DNA of 13,470 bases from an uncultured Bacilli bacterium (GCA_934102355.1 CAKOSO010000009.1:1-13470); one strand, 5' to 3'. Positions 7,463-13,034 are shown, numbered from the stretch's first letter. Notes: a model not told the origin generated them from the letters alone. Made by a program: numbers and translations.

Positions 7463-7652
7463 ATTCTTCTTCAATAGCAATAGCGCCCATTGGACAATTT
7501 TCTTTTGCTTCTAAAACTTTTTCCTCATTTTCTTTTTTAACTGTTTCATTTATAGCATAAGCAATACCTTCATCATTAAAGTCAAACTCATCTTTAACAA
7601 CTGTGCAAGCTCCACATCCAATACACATACTATCAATAACTCTTGCCTTCAT
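7461..7652 (-). CDS. Small 4Fe-4S ferredoxin
   Basis: This 63-residue, acidic protein has a single [4Fe-4S] cluster site, as in the Bacillus Fer ferredoxin. It carries C-I-G-C-G-A-C near the N-terminus (the CxxCxxC of MKARVIDSMCIGCGAC) and a distant C-P in KENCPMGAIAIEE near the C-terminus. Such proteins carry single electrons at low potential to cytosolic enzymes; the partner cannot be told from the context. The start is ATG 7652, with AAAGGAGG (7659-7666 on this strand) 6 nt away. A TTG codon two positions earlier would leave no spacing, so I reject it. It converges on rasP, with which it shares a terminator, and is divergent from the gene at 7754. Confidence 0.95.
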   Translation of the reverse strand: MKARVIDSMCIGCGACTVVKDEFDFNDEGIAYAINETVKKENEEKVLEAKENCPMGAIAIEEE

Positions 7653-7669
7653 AAACAACCTCCTTTTAC

Positions 7670-7698
7670 ATTATAGACATAAAAAAAGTTAAAGTAAA
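7670..7698 (-). promoter_or_regulatory. Promoter of the ferredoxin gene
   Basis: On the - strand: TTTACT (7698-7693), 17-bp spacer, TATAAT (7675-7670). The -10 is perfect and the -35 is four of six. The predicted start near 7663 falls at the ribosome site itself, giving a leader of about 11 nt. Confidence 0.6.
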
Positions 7699-7700
7699 TA

Positions 7701-7729
7701 TTTAATTTAGATTAAAAATGTGATACACT
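7701..7729 (+). promoter_or_regulatory. Possible extended -10 promoter for the gene at 7754
   Basis: TGATACACT (7721-7729) is an extended -10 (TG-n-TACACT) with a poor -35, TTTAAT (7701-7706), 17 bp upstream. The predicted start is near 7736. It lies back to back with the ferredoxin promoter. The call is modest because the -35 is weak. Confidence 0.4.
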
Positions 7730-7753
7730 GGAAAAAAGTGGGTGACTAACTAT

Positions 7754-8545
7754 ATGAATAGTAGAATGAGTAAATACGAAGTAAAGGATAAAACACCTTT
7801 AAAAAGAGCGTCTAAAAATGAAAAATTATATGATGAAGTCGATAACCAAAAAATTGAATACATTGATATCAGTAACAGTGTAGACCTTTCAGCACTAAAA
7901 GATAAACCACTAAAAAGAGAAGATTATCAATCAATTAAAGATTATGACATTATCTCTAAAGATATGAAAGAAGAAATAAAAGTAGTAGAAGAAAAACAAG
8001 AAAAAATCTATGACATCAATGAAATATTAAGAAGAGCAAGAGAAAATGAAACAAAAGATGACGATAAAAAAAGAATGCTAAATACCGAGTACAACATACT
8101 TACAAAATTAGACATGGAAAAAATAGACAGTTCAAAAGAATTGTCAAAAGAAAATTTAAGAAAATTAATAGATAAAATTTATGAAAAAGAAGATTCAGAA
8201 AGAGAAAAGAAACAACCTAAAAAAGAAAAAGATCTATTAAGTGATCTTATGGATAACAGTGTAGAAATAAGCGAAGACCTTAGCAAAACCATTCTAGAAG
8301 AAGAAACAAAAGAAGTAAAAGAAGAAGTGCCAGAAGAAACAAAAGAAGTAGAAGAAAAACAAGAAGAAATGTCTGATACAGATATAAAAGAATTTATAAA
8401 GGAAGATACAACTGATACAACATCAGAATTTAAAGAACTTGAAGAAAAACCAAACGTATTAAAAAAAGTAACAATAGTCTTTCTTGTAATAGCACTAATC
8501 TCAGTACTAGTATATTTATTTTTAAAATACTATGGCACTTTATAG
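7754..8545 (+). CDS. Unknown acidic, tail-anchored membrane protein
   Basis: I do not recognise this 263-residue protein. It is highly charged and rich in Lys and Glu for its first 235 residues, with probable helical or coiled segments, for example around IYDINEILRRARE, SKENLRKLIDKIYEKED and KKEKDLLSDLMDNS. It ends with one hydrophobic helix (VTIVFLVIALISVLVYLFL, about 239-257) and a short KYYGTL tail. With no signal peptide it would be a C-tail-anchored protein with its long domain in the cytoplasm. A Glu/Lys stretch near residues 183-200 holds an 11-residue tandem repeat (EETKEVKEEVP / EETKEVEEKQE). ATG 7754 follows AGTGGGTGA at 8 nt; GTG 7742 lies inside that site and ATG 7766 is a second option. 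A terminator overlaps its stop. Composition is like its neighbours. A membrane tether or scaffold is only a guess. Confidence 0.8.
   Translation: MNSRMSKYEVKDKTPLKRASKNEKLYDEVDNQKIEYIDISNSVDLSALKDKPLKREDYQSIKDYDIISKDMKEEIKVVEEKQEKIYDINEILRRARENETKDDDKKRMLNTEYNILTKLDMEKIDSSKELSKENLRKLIDKIYEKEDSEREKKQPKKEKDLLSDLMDNSVEISEDLSKTILEEETKEVKEEVPEETKEVEEKQEEMSDTDIKEFIKEDTTDTTSEFKELEEKPNVLKKVTIVFLVIALISVLVYLFLKYYGTL
8299..8350 (+). repeat. In-frame 33-nt tandem repeat inside the tail-anchored protein gene
   Basis: The 19-nt word AGAAGAAACAAAAGAAGTA occurs at 8299-8317 and again, identically, at 8332-8350. The 33-nt offset keeps frame and encodes the repeated EETKEV segment. It looks like a recent in-frame duplication in a low-complexity Glu/Lys linker. 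Confidence 0.8.
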
Positions 8546-8554
8546 TGCTTTTTT
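8534..8554 (+). terminator. Terminator overlapping the stop codon of the tail-anchored protein gene
   Basis: GCACT (8535-8539) pairs with AGTGC (8544-8548) around a TTAT loop and runs into six Ts (8549-8554). The TAG stop (8543-8545) lies in the loop and right arm. The stem is short but G/C-rich for this genome. Confidence 0.7.
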
Positions 8555-8568
8555 AATGCAAAAATTAA

Positions 8569-8574
8569 TATAAT
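8569..8574 (+). promoter_or_regulatory. -10 box directly before yunB
   Basis: A perfect TATAAT lies 5 nt before the yunB ATG. No good sigma-A -35 box is found 16-18 bp upstream, which is inside the terminator. In B. subtilis yunB is read by the mother-cell factor sigma-E, whose -10 (CATACAAT-like) the octamer AATATAAT at 8567-8574 resembles in part. Transcription would begin at or next to the ATG. Confidence 0.4.
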
Positions 8575-8579
8575 TAAAT

Positions 8580-9257
8580 ATGAAAATGCATTTAAAAAGT
8601 AAAAGTAAAAAGAAAAAAACAAAAATATTTATTTTATTATTAATAACAATATTAATAATATTAATAATAAATAAATTAGCAAGCAAAATATCTCAAATTT
8701 TATTAATATATGCAGAACAAGAAACTAAGCAAATAATATCAAATGTAATTAATAAATCATTGACTCTAGATACTTTTGATAGATTTAATCAAAAAGAATT
8801 ATATAATATTGAAAAAAACAAAAATAATGAAATAGAAATGATAGATTATAATTCTATAACAGTAAATCTATTCTTAGATGAAATAACAAATATTGTTGAG
8901 AAAGATTTAAAAACTATTGAAGAAGAAACTATATATTTGCCATTAGGAGTAGTGACAGATAATATATTATTGCAAAACATTGGCCCAAAAATACCAATCA
9001 AAATAAAAAGAATAGGATATATATCAACTAATATAAAAACAGACTTAAAAGAATATGGGGTAAATAGTTCTATTATATATACATCATTAGAGATAGAGAT
9101 AAATATGAAAATATTACTTCCGATTGTATCAAAAGACATCATTATTCAAAATGAAATACCAATCTCATATAGAATAATGAACAATAATATTTCAAATTAC
9201 TACAGTACATACGGAATAACAAAGTCATCAAATGTTTTCAAAAATATGCTTGAATAA
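8580..9257 (+). CDS. yunB: Sporulation protein YunB homologue
   Basis: YunB is a small membrane-anchored protein of Bacillus, made in the mother cell and needed for normal sporulation; its exact biochemical role is unknown. This 225-residue protein has a basic N-terminus (residues 1-15, lysine-rich), one membrane helix at about 15-31, and an outside-facing domain. The most telling match to Bacillus YunB is the L120-PLGVVTDNILLQNIGPKIP block (120-139), followed by the Y159-G-V-N element and ILLPIVSKDIIIQNEIPIS (178-196). From memory the Bacillus sequence has IPLGQVTGNSLLGNLGPKIP, then YGINNALI and VIIPFASK in the same order. The ATG at 8580 has no Shine-Dalgarno sequence at all; ATG 8586 is in frame but no better. 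Its neighbour yutD is also a near neighbour in B. subtilis. Confidence 0.88.
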   Translation: MKMHLKSKSKKKKTKIFILLLITILIILIINKLASKISQILLIYAEQETKQIISNVINKSLTLDTFDRFNQKELYNIEKNKNNEIEMIDYNSITVNLFLDEITNIVEKDLKTIEEETIYLPLGVVTDNILLQNIGPKIPIKIKRIGYISTNIKTDLKEYGVNSSIIYTSLEIEINMKILLPIVSKDIIIQNEIPISYRIMNNNISNYYSTYGITKSSNVFKNMLE

Positions 9258-9278
9258 AATACCTAATTTTGTTATATT
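9250..9278 (+). promoter_or_regulatory. Promoter of yutD overlapping the yunB stop
   Basis: TTGAAT (9250-9255), 17-bp spacer and TATATT (9273-9278) with an upstream TG at 9270-9271, giving an extended -10. The -35 lies in the last codons of yunB. The predicted start near 9285 gives a leader of about 11 nt. Confidence 0.6.
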
Positions 9279-9295
9279 AAGTTTGGTGGTAACAT

Positions 9296-9574
9296 ATGAA
9301 AGAATACATACTTAATGATATAAAATACGAATTTTATAAAGGAGATTCCGATATAATAGATTATGATTTTTTAAAAGAAAGAGTAACTGATTACTTCATA
9401 AACTATGATTATATATTCGGTGATATCTCATACAACAAAATACGCCTAAAAGGTTTTTGCGATAAAAACAATAAAATTCATAATAAAATAAATGATATTA
9501 ATAATTTAGAAAAATATCTAAAAGACTACTGCTCATTTGGATGTAAGTGGTTTGTAATCAAAAAAATGCAATAA
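9296..9574 (+). CDS. yutD: YutD family protein (DUF1027)
   Basis: This 92-residue soluble protein belongs to the YutD family of Firmicutes (DUF1027), which has no proven function. Shared landmarks with Bacillus YutD, from memory, are the central Y39-I-F-G-D (YDYIVGD in Bacillus), I48-R-L-K-G-F, and the C-terminal YLKDYCSFGCKWFVIKK, which corresponds to YLYEYCNFGCAYFVLKK. The paired cysteines C78 and C82 are conserved. The start ATG 9296 has a modest GGTGGT ribosome site. It follows yunB with its own promoter, and its stop codon lies inside a terminator. The family is called confidently by pattern. Confidence 0.88.
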   Translation: MKEYILNDIKYEFYKGDSDIIDYDFLKERVTDYFINYDYIFGDISYNKIRLKGFCDKNNKIHNKINDINNLEKYLKDYCSFGCKWFVIKKMQ

Positions 9575-9597
9575 AATGTTGAATTTGCGTTTTTTTT
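9560..9597 (+). terminator. Terminator spanning the yutD stop codon
   Basis: AAAAAAATGCAA (9560-9571) pairs with TTGCGTTTTTTT (9585-9596) with one G-U pair and a 13-nt loop that contains the yutD TAA. Eight Ts follow the GCG. The right arm overlaps the spacer of the next promoter. Confidence 0.65.
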
Positions 9598-9607
9598 ATG
9601 TTACAAT
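9579..9607 (+). promoter_or_regulatory. Extended -10 promoter of the DUF1292 gene
   Basis: TTGAAT (9579-9584), 17-bp spacer and TACAAT (9602-9607), with TG at 9599-9600 making TGTTACAAT. The -35 box lies in the loop of the yutD terminator. The predicted start near 9614 gives a leader of about 30 nt, the longest among the protein genes here. Confidence 0.75.
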
Positions 9608-9643
9608 TTTCTATGTAGAATAGAGGAATAGAGGAGGAAGACT

Positions 9644-9910
9644 ATGAACGATAGACATATTATTACTATTGATAAACAAGATGGTACAATAGAAGAAGTT
9701 GAAGAGGTCATAAGTTTTCAATTTGAAGATACGAAAAGAGAATACGTTGTATATACAAAAGGTGAAAAAGATAGTGAAGGAAATGTAACTGTATATGTTA
9801 CAAGACTAGTTAAAGATGGCGATGAAAACAAATTCGTTGGTATTGAATCAGACGAAGAATGGACTAGAATAAAAGATGCGTTAAGAGAACTAGCAAAGCA
9901 AGAGGCTTAA
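9644..9910 (+). CDS. DUF1292 family protein (YrzB-like)
   Basis: This 88-residue acidic protein matches DUF1292, a small Firmicutes family (YrzB in Bacillus) without a known role. Typical parts are a beta-strand start (HIITIDKQDGTIEEVEEVISF), the FEDTKREYVVYTKGE element with a conserved Tyr-Val-Val-Tyr, then V-T-V-Y-V-T-R-L and a C-terminal helix I67-E-S-D-E-E-W-T-R-I. In Bacillus, YrzB lies with yrrK and yrzL near alaS, so the location here differs. A doubled purine-rich site (GAGGAATAGAGGAGGAAG, 9623-9640) ends about 4 nt before ATG 9644 and suggests high expression. The next gene starts 15 nt downstream with a perfect AGGAGGT, so the two form an operon. Confidence 0.9.
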   Translation: MNDRHIITIDKQDGTIEEVEEVISFQFEDTKREYVVYTKGEKDSEGNVTVYVTRLVKDGDENKFVGIESDEEWTRIKDALRELAKQEA

Positions 9911-9925
9911 TCAGGAGGTCATATT

Positions 9926-11014
9926 ATGGATGTTATTAATACAGAAAACGTACAAAGAGCTTTTCAGAGTGGATCAGGAAAAGCAATAAAATTAAGAGGA
10001 GAAACACTTAGTGCAATCGAACTAAGAAAGCAAAAAGAACTTGATGCTGCAAAAATGGAACCTGTAGTAGAGGAAGAACAAGTAGAAGTATCAGCACCTA
10101 TAGTTGAAGAAACTCCTGTTTCAGAAGAAATTACAAAAGAATTAGAAACAGAGGAAAAAGTAGAAGAAGTAGATTTACCTTCAGAAAAACCTCTATATAA
10201 TAACGATACAAGAAACTATAGAAATACAAGTTTAATTTCATATTTTGATAAATTAAAATCAATGGCAAAATCAGCATCTAGTGGAATTAATTCATCAAGC
10301 ATTTATGAACAAGTCATTGAAGAATGCATTTCAATCGAAAGACAAATGAATGAAGTTAAAGAAAGTATAGAAGAAAATAAGAATAATTCAATCTCATTAT
10401 CTGGAGAAGAAAAAGCAATTGATCAAGCCTTAGGTAAATTCGAAGAAATAAGATCATCAAAAGTTGGAGAACTAAAAAAAGCAGAGTCATCTGTTTTAGG
10501 GGCTAATGCTTTCTCAAGAGAATGGGAAGAGGACAACGTTAATATATTAAGGCAAGAAGTTGAAAGACTAAAAAGAGAAATAGATGGACTAAAATCAAAA
10601 TCAACAAACGTTGGACAAGAATTAGTTATTTTAGAACAAGAAAGAAATAAATTAACTGAAAAACTTGAAGGTCTAAAAAAGAGTTTAGAAGAAACAGCAA
10701 AATCAAGTATAGAAAAAGTAAACCAAGCAAAACAACTTGATAAGATTGATGAAACAAAAGCTCAAAATAAAGCAAAATATGATCTTCTTAATAATAAATT
10801 AGATAAAGAAAGCGAAGACTTACGTGAACAAATCGGTTTAAGTTATTTTGCATTACCAAAAGAAGAAAAAAAAGAAGATCTTGACGGAATGAAAATTGAA
10901 GATTTAAGAGCACTAAGAGAAGAAGTAACAACAGCAACAAACAAATTTAATGAAGTACAAGAACAAAGAGATAACCCATTTGTAGGTTTAAGAGGAAACG
11001 GAAGAGCAGCATAA
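9926..11014 (+). CDS. Unknown cytoplasmic coiled-coil protein
   Basis: I do not recognise this 362-residue protein. It has four visible parts: a well-formed N-terminal peptide (1-45, with FQSGSGKAIKLRGETLSAIE); an acidic Glu/Val/Pro-rich linker (46-88); a Ser-rich segment with YFDKLKSMAKSASSG (106-120) and helices to about 200; and a long heptad-type coiled coil (about 203-301, for example LRQEVERLKREIDGLKSKS and LEQERNKLTEKLEGLKKSL). The C-terminus ends NPFVGLRGNGRAA. No signal peptide or membrane helix is present, so it should be cytoplasmic. AGGAGGT (9913-9919) is 6 nt from ATG 9926, a strong site, and it is co-transcribed with the DUF1292 gene. A structural or bridging role would fit the shape, but nothing in the sequence proves it. 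Confidence 0.85.
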   Translation: MDVINTENVQRAFQSGSGKAIKLRGETLSAIELRKQKELDAAKMEPVVEEEQVEVSAPIVEETPVSEEITKELETEEKVEEVDLPSEKPLYNNDTRNYRNTSLISYFDKLKSMAKSASSGINSSSIYEQVIEECISIERQMNEVKESIEENKNNSISLSGEEKAIDQALGKFEEIRSSKVGELKKAESSVLGANAFSREWEEDNVNILRQEVERLKREIDGLKSKSTNVGQELVILEQERNKLTEKLEGLKKSLEETAKSSIEKVNQAKQLDKIDETKAQNKAKYDLLNNKLDKESEDLREQIGLSYFALPKEEKKEDLDGMKIEDLRALREEVTTATNKFNEVQEQRDNPFVGLRGNGRAA

Positions 11015-11027
11015 GCTCTTTTTTTTT
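11002..11027 (+). terminator. Terminator after the coiled-coil gene
   Basis: AAGAGC (11002-11007) pairs with GCTCTT (11015-11020) around a 7-nt loop that holds the TAA stop codon (11012-11014), followed by a run of Ts to 11027. It ends the DUF1292-coiled-coil operon. Confidence 0.8.
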
Positions 11028-11051
11028 GCATATTATATAAAGAGGAAACCT

Positions 11052-11972
11052 ATGAAAAATAATTTAATATATTATTACAATATTTATACTGATGAAATAA
11101 AAAAAATAAATACAAGTTTCTATTTTGATTATAATAATAAAAACTTTGTAATAGAAGAATATAAAAATGCTATATCCGATTGTGAAGCAATATATAAATT
11201 AAATCAAGAAATGTATTCAAGAGGAGCAAAAGTTTATAAAATAATCATTACCAAAGAAAACAGTATTATTTTTAACTATGATGAAAAGAATTATATATTA
11301 ATGGAACTTCCAAATATAAAAAACAGATTAATAACATATGAAGATATCCTAAAATTTAGATACATTACATCAAATAATGAAATAATTAAGAGTCTAGATA
11401 AAAGTAACTGGAGCACATTTTGGGAAAAGAAAATAGATTTTTATGAATATTACTTCAAAGACATAGAAGGAAAATACAAGTTCTTAAAAGAGTCAATAAA
11501 TTATTACATTGGTTTAGGCGAAAATGCCATAAGTTATTATAATGACAATATAATAGAACAACAAAGTGAAAAGCAGGTCTGTCATAGAAGAATAGGTCCT
11601 AATACAGACTTATATGATTTTTATAATCCATTAAACATTATCATTGATTATAAAGAAAGAGATATAGGTGAATATCTAAAAGAATATGTTATGAGTGAAA
11701 ACTTCTCACAAGAAAATATAAATGAAATGCTAGGCAAATTAAATTTAGATAGAAATTCAGCCATAAGAATAATAGCAAGATGTTTATTTCCAACATACTA
11801 TTTCGACATGTACGATAAAATAACCCAGGACAATAAAGAAGAAAAGAATATAAATGATATTTTGGAAAAAAGAAAAAACATCGAATTTTTAATAAAAACA
11901 ATGTTTTTAGAGTATAGAAAATTAAATATACCTTATATAAATTGGCTCCTAAAAGATCAATTTTCTTTGTAA
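11052..11972 (+). CDS. yutH: YutH-like spore coat protein, aminoglycoside-phosphotransferase fold
   Basis: This 306-residue protein resembles Bacillus YutH, a spore coat-associated member of the CotS/aminoglycoside phosphotransferase-like fold. Matching landmarks, from memory, are W120-S-T-F-W-E-K-K-I-D, then YYIGLGENAISYY (151-163), V176-C-H-R-R, then I197-I-D-Y-K-E-R-D-I-G-E-Y, and ARCLFPTYYFD (242-252). In active kinases of the fold the catalytic loop is H-G-D; here it reads H178-R179-R180, so the catalytic Asp is missing while the later Asp (D199/D204) remains. A structural, pseudokinase role in the coat is the likeliest reading. AGAGGAAACC precedes ATG 11052. Its 3' end overlaps the converging NifU-like gene by 16 bp and no terminator is seen between them. 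Confidence 0.72.
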   Translation: MKNNLIYYYNIYTDEIKKINTSFYFDYNNKNFVIEEYKNAISDCEAIYKLNQEMYSRGAKVYKIIITKENSIIFNYDEKNYILMELPNIKNRLITYEDILKFRYITSNNEIIKSLDKSNWSTFWEKKIDFYEYYFKDIEGKYKFLKESINYYIGLGENAISYYNDNIIEQQSEKQVCHRRIGPNTDLYDFYNPLNIIIDYKERDIGEYLKEYVMSENFSQENINEMLGKLNLDRNSAIRIIARCLFPTYYFDMYDKITQDNKEEKNINDILEKRKNIEFLIKTMFLEYRKLNIPYINWLLKDQFSL

Positions 11973-12184
11973 AGCCTTACTTCTTTAATTTCTGGTACTT
12001 TTTCTAAAATTATTCTTTCAATACCATCCTTCAATGTAAAATCTTGCATAGCACACATAGCACATGCACCTTGTAAGGTAACATATAAAATGTTGTTTTC
12101 AATTTTTACAAATTCAATATTACCACCATCATTCATAAGAAATGGTCTTAATTCGTTAATAACTTCTTTTACTTTTTCTTCCAT
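11957..12184 (-). CDS. NifU-like Fe-S scaffold/carrier protein (YutI type)
   Basis: This 75-residue protein consists of one NifU C-terminal (Nfu) domain, like Bacillus YutI. Nfu proteins receive a [4Fe-4S] cluster from the Suf scaffold and pass it to target enzymes; two monomers usually share a cluster through a CxxC pair. The pair is C41-A-M-C44 in LQGACAMCAMQDFTLKDGIE (38-57), the normal position; ordinary relatives have GACSGCPSST here, so the residues around the cysteines are altered. The conserved N-terminal part LRPFLMNDGGNIEFV (12-26) is present. ATG 12184 has a GGTGA ribosome site at 4 nt. The gene converges on yutH with a 16-bp overlap and diverges from the S1 gene. In B. subtilis, as I recall, yutI and yutH also lie in the same region. 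Confidence 0.94.
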   Translation of the reverse strand: MEEKVKEVINELRPFLMNDGGNIEFVKIENNILYVTLQGACAMCAMQDFTLKDGIERIILEKVPEIKEVRLYKEN

Positions 12185-12199
12185 AAAATCACCAAGATA

Positions 12200-12228
12200 A
12201 TTATATTAGAAAAAATAAAATTTGTAAA
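12200..12228 (-). promoter_or_regulatory. Promoter of the NifU-like gene
   Basis: On the - strand: TTTACA (12228-12223), 17-bp spacer, TATAAT (12205-12200); five of six and six of six matches. The predicted start near 12193 lies at the first base of the ribosome site, so the leader would be about 9 nt. Confidence 0.75.
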
Positions 12229-12234
12229 ATGAAT

Positions 12235-12263
12235 TTGAAGATATTATAAATTTATAGTATAAT
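12235..12263 (+). promoter_or_regulatory. Promoter of the S1-domain gene
   Basis: TTGAAG (12235-12240), 17-bp spacer, TATAAT (12258-12263). It is back to back with the NifU-like promoter; the two -35 boxes are 6 bp apart. The predicted start near 12270 gives a leader of about 15 nt. Confidence 0.75.
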
Positions 12264-12284
12264 CTATCTATAAGCGGAGGAAGT

Positions 12285-12608
12285 ATGACTTATAAAGTAG
12301 ATGATATAGTAAGTGGTGTTGTAACAAATGTTACAGATTACGGAATTTTTGTAAAACTAAAAGACAATTATAGTGGTTTAATCCACATATCTGAAATAAC
12401 TAACGGTTATGTAAAGAATGTAGAAGATTTTGCAACAACAGGTGATGTAATAGTTTCTAAAATTACTGCTTTAAATGAAGAAAAAAAGCAAATCAGTCTA
12501 ACACTTAAAAATGATATAACTGATTTGGAAAGAGGAAGTGGTTTTAAAATTCTTAAAGATAACCTTGATAAGTGGATAGATGAAGAACTAAGCAAAGAAA
12601 AAAAATAA
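12285..12608 (+). CDS. Small S1-domain RNA-binding protein (YugI/CvfD type)
   Basis: This 107-residue protein is a single S1 RNA-binding domain (about residues 3-76) plus a charged helical tail. S1 landmarks are V8-x-G-V-V-T-N-V, D18-Y-G-I-F-V-K-L, and G31-L-I-H-I-S-E-I. The C-terminal FKILKDNLDKWIDEELS (about 88-104) resembles the tail of the GSP13/YugI/CvfD group, ribosome-associated or post-transcriptional regulators of low-GC Firmicutes. In that group the domain binds RNA or the 30S subunit; the specific targets are not known to me. GGAGGAAG (12276-12283) precedes ATG 12285. It is a single-gene transcript with its own promoter, and a weak A/U terminator separates it from the tRNA operon. 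Confidence 0.88.
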   Translation: MTYKVDDIVSGVVTNVTDYGIFVKLKDNYSGLIHISEITNGYVKNVEDFATTGDVIVSKITALNEEKKQISLTLKNDITDLERGSGFKILKDNLDKWIDEELSKEKK

Positions 12609-12627
12609 AAAATCTTTATTTTTTATT
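12604..12627 (+). terminator. Weak A/U terminator after the S1 gene
   Basis: AATAAAAAAT (12604-12613) pairs with ATTTTTTATT (12618-12627) around CTTT. The stem has no G-C pair, so strength is doubtful, and its end overlaps the -35 box of the tRNA promoter. Some read-through into the tRNAs is possible. Confidence 0.4.
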
Positions 12628-12654
12628 GACAAACTCTTCAATATAAGGTATATT
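12626..12654 (+). promoter_or_regulatory. Strong promoter of the tRNA operon
   Basis: TTGACA (12626-12631), 17-bp spacer, TATATT (12649-12654): a perfect -35 and five of six at -10. The predicted start near 12661 leaves a 23-nt leader before tRNA-Val. Confidence 0.8.
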
Positions 12655-12683
12655 TAATAACGTCAGCAACCCAGTTGAAAAAT

Positions 12684-12760
12684 GGGCGATTAGCTCAGTT
12701 GGTTAGAGCATCTGCCTTACAAGCAGAGGGTCGGGAGTTCGAGTCTCTCATCGCCCACCA
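12684..12760 (+). tRNA. tRNA-Val (UAC)
   Basis: The acceptor stem GGGCGAT pairs with ATCGCCC (12750-12756), A is the discriminator base, and CCA is encoded. The anticodon loop CTTACAA gives TAC at 12718-12720. The TTC arm (GTTCGAGTC) is normal. It is the first tRNA of the array. Confidence 0.97.
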
Positions 12761-12768
12761 TTTTTTTT

Positions 12769-12844
<76 letters not shown>

Positions 12845-12850
12845 TTTTAT

Positions 12851-12934
12851 GGAGGAATAGCGAAGTGGTCAAACGCGGCAGACTGTAAATCTGTTCTCTC
12901 GGGTTCCATGGTTCAAATCCATGTTCCTCCACCA
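12851..12934 (+). tRNA. tRNA-Tyr (GUA)
   Basis: GGAGGAA pairs with TTCCTCC (12924-12930), and CCA is encoded. The anticodon loop CTGTAAA gives GTA at 12885-12887. It has the long variable arm expected for bacterial tRNA-Tyr. Confidence 0.97.
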
Positions 12935-12942
12935 CTTTATAT

Positions 12943-13018
12943 TGCCTCGTAGCCAAGCGGTAAGGCACAAGACTTTGACTCTTGCATTTCGTTAGTTCGA
13001 ATCTAACCGAGGCAGCCA
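12943..13018 (+). tRNA. tRNA-Gln (UUG)
   Basis: TGCCTCG pairs with CGAGGCA (13008-13014), G is the discriminator base, and CCA is encoded. The anticodon loop CTTTGAC gives TTG at 12975-12977. The U1-A72 first pair is typical of tRNA-Gln. Confidence 0.96.
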
Positions 13019-13034
13019 ACTTATTTTTATTCAT

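Noticed and set aside
11009..11036. Sporulation sigma-E or sigma-K style promoter for yutH (GCATAAG, then CATATTAT)
   Set aside because: The -10 resembles the sigma-E type and CATATTATA fits the loose sigma-K pattern, but the region is almost pure A/T, the sigma-E spacing is one short, and the predicted start would cut into the ribosome site.
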